DNA of 64,000 nt, from contig CM067067.1 of assembly GCA_033980235.1 (NCBI GenBank), forward strand, positions 1,364,001-1,428,000, given 5' to 3'. Positions 56,278 to 64,000 of the stretch are shown here, piece after piece. The notes beneath the pieces are model-generated. The model ran no database searches and was not told where the DNA came from. It saw only the letters and a program-made list of their open reading frames with translations. The position numbers and the translations under genes are program-made. The first letter of the stretch is position 1. Each line of letters starts with the position of its first letter. The stretch comes from Diadema setosum (Eukaryota > Echinodermata > Echinoidea > Diadematoida > Diadematidae).

Positions 56278-57978
56278 CAGTGGCGTATCTGGGGGGGGGG
56301 GGCAAGGGGGGCACGTGCCCCGGGCGCCACTCCTTGGGGGCGCAAAAAAACGAAAAAAAAAAACGAAGAAGAAGAAAAAAAAAAGAAAAAAGAACGAAGA
56401 AGAAAAAAAGAAAAGAAGAAGAAGAAGAAGAAGAAGAAGAAAAAAAAAAAACCTCGCCCGGAAGGGGGAGGGAGAATGGGGGGGGGGGGCAGAAAACCAA
56501 ATCAAACAAGATAAAAACAAAAAATGATGATGACGCGGACAAAATGACAATGTTTATTGTGTTCACACAAACATTCCATGTTCTGTGAGCTGAAATACAA
56601 CAATTTTCGGCTCGCTCGCTGCGCTCGCTCGCCAAAATTTATACAAAAAAGAAGGTAAGAACAAAACGTGATGATGACAAAATGACAGTGTCTATTGTGT
56701 TCACACATGTCATTTTATATTTAGCAGGCAAAATGTTTCACGGAGCAGCGGCTGCAATTTCATTCGTTCTGAAGCGATCGCCAATTGGATCAAAAGAGGG
56801 CGTCAACGGTTTCGAACATACGGGGGGGGGGGGGGGCGCAAAAAACAACAACAAATCAAACAACAACAAATCAAACGAAATGCAATGATGACGCGGAAAT
56901 ATACAAATTTCGGCTTACTCGCTCGTACTAATTTAGAGTATTTTTCAAGTCCTCAGTTTGTTGGTATAAATCGTTATCTATAAGGCCGTCACTATATCTT
57001 GATTAGAATTGTAAGATTTAATAAGCAAAAAATGACAAGAGTTTCATGATTTGTAAGCTGAAATACAAAAATTTTCGGCTCGCTCGCCAAAATTTGTATA
57101 AAAAAAGAGAAGAAGATAAGAACAAAACGTGACGATGACGCGGACAAAATGACAATGACTATTGTGTTCACTCATGTCATTTTATATTTAGCAGGAAAAA
57201 TGTTACACGGAGCAGCGGCTGCAATTTCATTCGTTCTGAAGCGATCGCCGATTGGATCAAAAGAGGACGCCAGCGGTTTCGAACATACGGGGGGGGGGGG
57301 GGCGCAAAAAAATTCAAAAAAGATAAGAAAAAAAAAACGTAATGATGACGCAGAAATATACAAATTTTGGCTCACTCGCTCGTAGTAATTTAGAGTATTT
57401 TTTCAAGTCCTCAGTTTGTTGGTATAAATCGTTATCTATAAGGTCGTCACTATAATTGTGAGATTTAATAAGCAAAAAATGACAAGAATTTCATGTTTTG
57501 TAAGCTGAAATACAAAAATTTTCGGCTCGCTCGCTGCGCTCGCTCGCCAAAATTTATATTAAGAAAAAACAAGAACAATACGTGATGATGACGAGGACAT
57601 TTACAAATTTCAGCTCACTCGCGCGCACTAATTTAGAGTATTTTTTAAAGTCCTCAGTTTTTTGGTTTAAATCGATATCTATAAGGCTGTCACTATATCT
57701 TGATTAGAATTGTAAGATTTGGTAAGCAAAAAATGACAAGAATTCCATGTTTTGTAAGCTGAAATACAAAAATTTTCGGCTCGCTCGCCAAAATCTATCA
57801 CAATTCATTACATTTAAATCACCCTCAAAAGATCCCTTTTAAGTACCTGAAAAAAGCATCATGTGGACTTTGTTTAAAGTGCCTACCGGGATGGGGTTGG
57901 GGTTGAACACTTTTTCAGAAATTAGGGGCGCAATTTTCGTGCTTGCCCCGGGCGCCGTTTTCCTTAGATACGCCACTG
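56278..57978. mobile_element. hAT-like non-autonomous element with 8-bp TSD
   Basis: The termini are CAGTGGCGTATCT and AGATACGCCACTG, exact 13-bp inverted repeats. They are flanked by a perfect 8-bp duplication GGTGCAGC (56270-56277 and 57979-57986). CAGNG ends and 8-bp duplications are hallmarks of the hAT superfamily. Subterminal GCCCCGGGCGCC is also inverted. The interior holds no transposase but does hold tandem ~470-bp units. Confidence 0.9.
56660..57790. repeat. Internal tandem units of the hAT-like element
   Basis: A unit containing GCAATTTCATTCGTTCTGAA, GCGATCGCC and a G-run before GCGCAAAAAA occurs at about 56680-57090 and 57150-57560, with a partial third to 57790. Each unit contains TTTTCGGCTCGCTCG. 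Confidence 0.8.
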
Positions 57979-57986
57979 GGTGCAGC

Positions 57987-58165
57987 TAGCGTCAACGGTA
58001 TAGGTATCATCTCGTCATAACGTGGGAGCAGATCATCAGAAACCACTTTATCTGCTCAAGCAGCGCTGTATCAACACTTAGAAGAAGAGTGCTGCTACAA
58101 GCGAGTTTCTACTGGAATCATGACAGCATGGGTCATGATGTGGTCCCTGAGTTGGAGTAAAGCTG
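57987..58165 (+). pseudogene. Decayed fragment of the same family, right part
   Basis: RRVLLQASFYWNHDSMGHDV then VPELE and a stop, matching the block that normally precedes the C-terminal Cys-rich part of those proteins. With the hAT-like element removed, the two parts are contiguous. Confidence 0.4.
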
Positions 58166-58292
58166 GCACAGGTACATAGCAATTATTATCAGCCACTCTC
58201 CGCAATGCTCAAGTACCAAATTTCATTCTTCTGCACTACAGCTATTTCAAGGCATGCATTGGGAGGTGGAAAATGGAAATGGAATAAAAAAA

Positions 58293-58320
58293 TGAATGAA
58301 TGAATGAATGAATGAATGAA
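58293..58320. repeat. (GAAT)n microsatellite
   Basis: Six to seven GAAT units. Confidence 0.9.
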
Positions 58321-58399
58321 GGTGAAAATACACAATGTAGAGCAGGTGTCAGACAAGCCATGATCAGTAGTTTGAGATTGCTGCAAACTTAAATGGGGG

Positions 58400-58980
58400 G
58401 GGGGGGGGGATTGAGGGCCTATCTGCGGGAGGAGACCTTGTCGCAATGCCAGCGTCTCGAAGAAAATTATTTTCGCTATCACAACTAATGCGATTTCCAG
58501 GGCGACGTCCGAGACGTCTTCACACAAAGGGATAACTTATTTGCTTGGAAATCACGGGGATGTCGGCACGGCTTTTGCAGTCGCAGGGACTTATCAAGAG
58601 ACGTCTTTTATCAGCGACTTCTCCATCTCGTCGCCATTAGGTTATTACGGGTTTCTACAAGATGCGGGGGACATCTCGAAGATGTTGCAGACAAATTTAG
58701 TCCCCACGACATTGCCACAGTGATGGAGACTTCGCGGAGACGTCTCCGAGACAAGCTGGAAGCCGGAAATAGTCTCTGCAAAAAAAAAAAATCGAAAATG
58801 TTTGATTCTCCTGCGACTCCTGGAGATTGGGCTTATCTCCAGGAGACGTGCGTCGTAGAGATGTTGCGTAGACTAGAGTTGCAACCTATAGTCTTCAGAC
58901 CAACGAGATACCAACTTATAAAGTCTTGCGATATCATACCCATTCGCGTCCTAGCACTTTGGATAGAATCTTTTTAGACC
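58400..58980. repeat. Sequence rich in GAGACGTC/GTCTCC words
   Basis: Repeated and inverted pieces (GGAGACGTCTCCGAGAC, GACTCCTGGAGAT/ATCTCCAGGAGAC) suggest an old inverted-repeat element. The frames over it show no domain. Confidence 0.45.
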
Positions 58981-59023
58981 CTAGTCGGTGTCATGAAAGT
59001 TGTACTATAGCATCTGTACCCCG

Positions 59024-59026
<3 letters not shown>

Positions 59027-59112
<86 letters not shown>
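59027..59112. repeat. (GATT)n array, tail of the non-LTR element
   Basis: About 21 tetranucleotide units exactly at the 3' end of the minus-strand element. Confidence 0.95.
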
Positions 59113-59607
59113 TTATTGGTTCCTGCATTATATCATTGCTCATGCAGATACATAACTACACACATATCATATACATTGTTGGTGCCATACATACATAAAC
59201 ATTAATTGTTGATGAAGTAAGTTTCTTCATTGCCTTTACAATGTACAACAAAACATATCAGCGATGCAATGAATAACACAGCAGGGCTACAGCTTAAGCA
59301 TTGCTTGATTTGCATGCAGCCCTCGTACATGATACATAAAATATAGGAAAATAGGAGGGAGGGATGACTTGCATAGAGATAGGATAGAGGAAAGGAGAGA
59401 TGAGAGGTCTGTCTGCTTTCGCTAATACACAAAGTTAGATCACCTGGATCACTGAATAGTAAAGCATGGCAAAGTATTTTCTCACCAAGGTACAGGTGAA
59501 CAGTTACAGGCCATGGTCGGTTACATAACATTACGCAATAAATTCAGAACGGCGATATTTCCACGAGGGAATTTCATATACAATACAATTACAATGACAT
59601 TATAAGC

Positions 59608-59898
59608 TCACTGATATCCAGAGAGCAGCATTATCTTTACAGCTTTCTTAAAAGAGTGCATAGACTTTAAAGTTCGAATTTCAGAAGGAAGAGAGTTCCA
59701 AATATCGGGTCCAGTGTGTCTAATAGATTTCAGAGCCATCACCGTTTTACAATTTTGTAAATGATATTTATCAGATTGCCTAGTGGGATAAGAATGTATG
59801 TCCTTGTTTAACTGAAATGATGAGAAAAAAAGAAGATGGCAACTGAACGTTATACAAACGAAACATAAAAAGTGAATTTTGCAAAAAATTAATGTCAT
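59608..59898 (-). pseudogene. Non-LTR ORF2 C-terminal block
   Basis: HSYPTRQSDKYHLQN, SIRHTGPDIWNSLPSEI and SMHSFKKAVKIMLL are the typical last motifs of ORF2. It is one frame off from the RT part, so a frameshift separates them. Confidence 0.85.
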
Positions 59899-60541
59899 TT
59901 ACCTTTAGTGTTTTTAATTCTACGAACAAAGGATCTGAATGGTCTCGATAACCTGAATAGTTGCATATACGAATAGCTTTCTTTTGTAGGAGCAATATAC
60001 TGTCGATGTGACTTTTTGCAGTTGCCCCAAAAATGTTACAATATGAGATGTTCGATAATATCAACGAATTATAAAGCATAAATAAAATATTCTTTGGGAC
60101 ATAATACTTAAGCTTACAGAGTATACCAACATTACGAGACACTTTATCTGAGATGTATTGCACATGAGCATTCCATTTCATATTTTCATTTATATATATT
60201 CCAAGAAATTTGACACTTTCTTTTTGTTCCAATAATATACCATCGACCATAATATTCAAATTATGCATTTCCTTTGTATGCTTCTTATTATGAAAATAAA
60301 TGAAATTTGTCTTTTTTAAGATAAGTGATAATCTATTGCTCTTAAACCATGTAGATAAATTCGGCAATTCAGTATTAAGAGTTCTTAGAAGCGACTGAAA
60401 ATCAGAATTGGAACAAAATACCTTGGTGTCATCGGCGAACAGAATATACTGCAGTAACTTAGATGAATTTATAATATCATTTGTATACACTAGAAATAGT
60501 AGCGGTCCCAATATGGACCCTTGTGGGACGCCACAATGCAT
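59780..60541 (-). pseudogene. Reverse transcriptase domain (3' half) of ORF2
   Basis: Contains GVPQGSILGPLLFLVYTNDI, the catalytic ILFADDTKVF motif, NRLSLILKKTNFIYF and VKFLGIYINENMKWNAHV (thumb region). Catalytic Asp residues of FADD are kept. The N-terminal RT motifs lie upstream (60542-61120) in shifted frames. Confidence 0.92.
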
Positions 60542-60855
60542 AGGTAAAACTTCAGAGTTTACCGATTCATAGTAAACGTATGCTGTCTATTTGATAAGTA
60601 ATCTTCAAACCATTCCAGTGGAATGCCACGAACTCCATAACAATGTAATTTGCGTGAAAGAATAGTGTGGTCAAGAGTGTCGAATGCCTTAGTTATATGT
60701 CCATGAACACACCAATGACATGTTTTTGTTCAGCTAAGGCAGTTGACACTCTGTCGTACAGTTGGGCTAGTGCCATATCTGTAGAATGAAATTTCCTGAA
60801 ACCATATTGGTCTTGGTTCAATATATCATTTTGTGACAAAAAACCATACAGTCTG

Positions 60856-61119
60856 TTATAAACAAGCCTTCCTATATGACTTCAGAAAGACTAGGAAGAA
60901 TAGAGATAGGACGGTAATTCGAGACAAGAGAAGATTCATCTTTTTTGTATACTGGAATAACTTTTGTAATTTTACATGCGGTCGGAAATACACCAGTTGA
61001 CAACGACAAATTACTTTTATATGTACTAAAGGTGTCAATATACTCCCAGCAATTTGTTTTAAAAGAGATGTGCTCATTTCATCATGACCACATATATGAC
61101 TTGATTTTAAAGAATGCAC
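60856..61119 (-). pseudogene. Reverse transcriptase N-terminal part, frameshifted
   Basis: HSLKSSHICGHDEMSTSLLK is the entry motif of the RT domain (LK..KSxGHDxI). The following residues shift frame. Pieces of the FRKFHSTxxAL and DxxKAFD motifs are traceable in other frames. Confidence 0.75.
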
Positions 61120-61140
61120 AATATTGAATTGAATAACTGA

Positions 61141-62235
61141 AACTGCACCGGTCTTACACTCGAGACACAGTAAACAGTTCCAGCATATTTATTTTCATAT
61201 TTCACATGAGATATACATTTCATCAAAATGCACTAAAAAGAATACAAACCAAGCAAGATACAAAATATGTTATAAATCGGGGCTTGGACAGAAAGTGTGT
61301 CAGCGTATATAATGTACATAAGACAATTCTCTATAACTTGTGAAATATGATGGAACCGCAAAAGCAAAGCTTGTAAACGCAGGTTCCAAGAAAATATACC
61401 AGTGTAAATTTGATATGCATTCAATGGAGATAGGACACAAAGTAATAATGACGAAACTATATAAAAACTAGATTATCAAGGTACAAAGGAAAAAGAAAAT
61501 AAAAGAGATAAAAAAGAAAAGGAAAAAAAAAACCAAGAACCTAAGGAATAACAACAGGGTAAAAAATTAATTTAGCATATAGATACACAAGTATATACTC
61601 ACACATATCTAGAATCAAATTCATAACGAGTACAATAAGTTACTACAATGGTACGGATGCAGTGATTATATAATGGGAGCATAAACCAGAAGCAAACAAT
61701 CATAAACTGCAGGTTGATTCATCATACATTAAATAAGGATACTGCAGATAACATATCAAAGAAAAAATCTAATCAGATTGATTATATTCATTTATTAACT
61801 TTGATTTCAATTTTTGTTTGAATATAAACATACTAGAGCAATTGATTAAATCGGTGGGAAGATCATTCCAGAATTTAGGCCCGGTAAAAACAATTGTTTT
61901 TTGAGCAAGGAGTGTACGAGTACGTGGAAGGTGAAATGAATCTCTTTGTCTTGTTGGGTAAGCATGGACGGCATAGTTTTTCTGAAACATGTGGGTAAAT
62001 ACGTCAGGCAAGCCGTTGGCTGATAACTGAAACATAAATGTGCCTAAGTTATATAAAAACAAGTCAGCAACCTTAAGGAGTCTGTTTTCAAAGAAAAAAT
62101 GATTCGTGTGACAATAAAAATCGGCTAGATTAACTGAACGAATAGCCCGTTTTTGTAGTTTGAAAATTTTATCAATGTGTAATTTGGCACAGTTGCCCCA
62201 GGCAAGTATATCAAGGATCTCACTAAAATCTCAAT
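61141..62235 (-). mobile_element. Second non-LTR element inserted into the first
   Basis: It interrupts the host between its linker (62241 onward) and RT (61130 downward). It carries its own ORF2 C-terminus at 61769-62062 (HAYPTRQRDSFHLPR, TIVFTGPKFWNDLPTDLI). 5'-truncated. Exact ends approximate. Confidence 0.75.
61769..62062 (-). pseudogene. ORF2 C-terminal block of the inserted element
   Basis: YAVHAYPTRQRD...VFTGPKFWNDLP...FIFKQKLKSKL parallels the host block at 59608-59898 but is clearly a different element by sequence. Confidence 0.85.
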
Positions 62236-62264
62236 CTAAAATATCAAGGATCTCACTAAAATCT
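62208..62264. repeat. 24-bp direct duplication at the insertion edge
   Basis: ATATCAAGGATCTCACTAAA plus ATCT occurs at 62208-62231 and 62241-62264. It lies at the left (5') edge of the inserted element. Confidence 0.85.
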
Positions 62265-62991
62265 GTTGGTTTGAAAAATAATGATTTATTGTTTGACGTG
62301 CCTGAATACAGCGAGAAATCTGTCTGTGTATGATCAATCTTAGAAGCTTGACTAGGACCTACATTAACAAAATACTCATTGAAACAGCATGCTACATCTT
62401 TTGGATTACAAAGCGTTTGTCCGTTATTCGTAATTTGCAATGTTGACACCTTCTTTTGCTTACCAATGACCTCATTGATAACCTTCCAAGTGGCGCACAT
62501 ATTTCCGGTAGCATTTTAAAAAGACTCCGTATAATACATTCTACGGGAAAGCCTGATAATCTGTGTAAGTTTATTTCTGTATAATTTATATCGATTAACA
62601 TTATCATTATTAGGATACCGTAAACTATATTTATATAAATCATTTCTTTTCTTAATGGAGCGAAAAATTCCTTTTGTTATCCACGGACTTTTAATTTTTT
62701 GTTGTTTTTCTTTTCAATTGAGGGGATATGTTTGTCAAAATAATAAAGAAATATATTCCAAACGGTCTCATAAGCGATGTTTGGGTCTGCAGAAAGTAAT
62801 ACATCATCCCATGTTTCCATGATTAAATCATCGTTGAGTAATGGTATATTTTCTAATGTGAATTTCCGCTTCTTCTTACGTTCTTTTTTGCTTAACGTGG
62901 GAATACTGTGTGTCGCCACAAATGAAAAATATAGGTAAATGATCAGAAATATCACTATACAAAATACCAGTTTTCTCTTCATCTGTGGCAA
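62231..62991 (-). pseudogene. ORF2 linker between endonuclease and RT
   Basis: Pieces in several frames (IPLLNDDLIMETWDDVL, WNIFLYYFDKHIPS, ATWKVINEVIGKQKK, DVACCFNEYFVNVG) match the usual linker of such ORF2 proteins. Frameshifted and dead. Confidence 0.75.
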
Positions 62992-63366
62992 TATTCGTAA
63001 AAATATTATCGATCAACGTTGATTTTTTTTTCTATTATACATATTGATTTCAACACATGTGCAAACAAATTCATTTCCTTTATACATCAAATCAGGCCTT
63101 ACTTTATACGTTAACGAGTGTGATAAGAACAGGGCGACTCCGCCTCCTCGTCCGCATTTTCTATCAGAACGGACAACAGAATATCCATTAATGTTATATA
63201 AAGGGGGAGATTTGTCGTTAAGCCATGTTTCTGTAGCACCAATAGCGGAAAATTTCATATTTATAGTCGACAATAATAATTGCATATTTTCGTAATTTCT
63301 TAACAGACTGCGGGCATTGACATGTAATACACTGAAAGAATGCTCATTATCAGTAAATTCTGAATT
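62900..63366 (-). pseudogene. APE-type endonuclease domain of ORF2
   Basis: FSVLHVNARSL, AIGATETWLND (catalytic Glu region), GYSVVRSDRKCGRGGGVALF and, after a frameshift, STLIDNIFTN...SDISDHLPIF (catalytic DH). The order and motifs are those of LINE apurinic-type endonucleases. A TAG lies just upstream of the first block. Confidence 0.88.
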
Positions 63367-63877
63367 GAACTAGTCAGACAAATTCACCCATATTTCAAAT
63401 AAGGACAACATAATGGACCATCACGTGACTATCAACATTTGTTTACAAGTTGCTGAAAGCAGACAAGAAGAGAAGGAAGAGAAGGAATATAGCAAGTCAT
63501 ACAGAGTGTAAATTGTTTACGAAGTACTCTCATGAGTAGTGGCCGCATTGGACAGGTGAGATGTCACAGTAAAGATCATTGCTACATCAACTCTCCCTGT
63601 ACACAATAAATATCAAAGTCAGTATATCTTTGGAAATATTCTATTTACAGATGGTAAGCCTATATACACAACATGATATTTGATTACATAAGTACACGTG
63701 GATATTCATGTTTTCCGTGGTGCAGACTTAGAGGTCGTCAGAGAAAGAGAGGCAAAGAGGAGGATGATCGGAGAAAGAGAAATAGACATAGATTAAAGAA
63801 CATGGTTGTGACGTAATGAATCAAAGAAGAGATATTGAGAAGCATTATAGCACATACACGCTGCAGACTGTAGTGAT

Positions 63878-64000
63878 CTAATTGGAAGAGAGAAAGTTGT
63901 GCGGGACTCCAGCTCGGTTTCTCCATTTCCCGGCAAAGAAGCGGAGCTTCACACCGCTCTTGTAGAGCTCCTGAACGGCTGCAGACCACTTCCTCTTCTC
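63878..64000 (-). pseudogene. ORF1 C-terminal fragment at the window edge
   Basis: The frame open to the edge reads KWSAAVQELYKSGVKLRFFA, then GKWRNRAGVPHNF and a stop. ORF1 proteins of CR1-like elements commonly end with a short R/K-F-x-A-G-x-W-R block. About 510 bp separate its stop from ORF2. Its proximity and strand support the link. Confidence 0.55.

Larger units (their letters stand above)
59027..64000 (-). mobile_element. Long degenerate non-LTR retrotransposon (APE-type), runs off the window
   Basis: Reading leftwards: ORF1 C-terminus (64000-63878), spacer, ORF2 endonuclease (about 63366-62900), linker, reverse transcriptase (about 61120-59780, broken by a second element at 61141-62235), C-terminal region (59898-59608), 3'UTR and an (AATC)n tail (59112-59027, seen as GATT on the plus strand). 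Multiple frameshifts make it inactive. The order is that of two-ORF CR1/L2-like elements; clade by resemblance. Confidence 0.88.

Noticed and set aside
56201..56635. Lys/Arg- or Phe-rich frames in the hAT-like element
   Set aside because: Low-complexity A/G runs. No domain.

Overview
The window reads as nuclear DNA of an invertebrate animal. It is AT-rich, its genes are split by GT-AG introns, and it is crowded with short inverted-repeat elements, foldback elements, non-LTR retrotransposon fragments, (AT)n/(CA)n/(ATT)n microsatellites and G/C homopolymer runs. A marine deuterostome fits best, probably an echinoderm such as a sea urchin. That is inference from repeat style and gene content; no species is identified.

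Region 1 (1-12,400) is gene-poor: a CAACTGGT-type minisatellite, palindromic elements, a broken non-LTR fragment on the minus strand (6256-6681), and a 5'-truncated non-LTR element (about 10,554-11,943) inserted into a tandem repeat.

Region 2 (12,400-26,400) holds the best genes. A four-exon gene (12460-12494, 23027-23124, 23690-23766, 25357-25440) encodes a 97-residue selenoprotein W2/Rdx12(MIEN1)-type protein. It has a C-x-x-U redox motif in which Sec is an in-frame TGA at 23034-23036, and a C-terminal CaaX box (CTIL). A type-2 SECIS hairpin can be folded by hand in the 3'UTR at 26117-26193. Conventional gene calling would miss this gene, because the TGA looks like a stop and exon 1 has only 35 coding bases. 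A three-exon MADF/BESS-domain gene (12888-16312, 346 aa) lies on the same strand inside the 10.5 kb intron 1.

Region 3 (26,400-55,000) is built around a segmental duplication (copy A about 28,530-35,640; copy B about 48,470-54,770). Between the copies is a five-exon, phase-consistent gene (35798-47268) for a predicted single-pass membrane protein. Its cytoplasmic tail is rich in tyrosine motifs (YENV, LDYNQL, LYETV and three SPYDRL). The three SPYDRL motifs sit in a 186-bp in-frame coding tandem repeat and fit the ITIM-like pattern [S/I/V/L]xYxx[L/V/I]. I recognise no named family for it. Insertions present in only one duplication copy give natural empty-site comparisons for several transposon families.

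Region 4 (55,000-64,000) is transposon-derived: a decayed fragment of a repetitive cysteine-rich protein family split by a hAT-like element with a perfect 8-bp target duplication (56278-57978), then a long degenerate APE-type non-LTR retrotransposon on the minus strand (tail at 59027 to beyond 64000), itself interrupted by a second non-LTR element (about 61,141-62,235).

No tRNA, rRNA or CRISPR was found. Gene boundaries come from splice signals, reading phase and family resemblance, with no transcript evidence.
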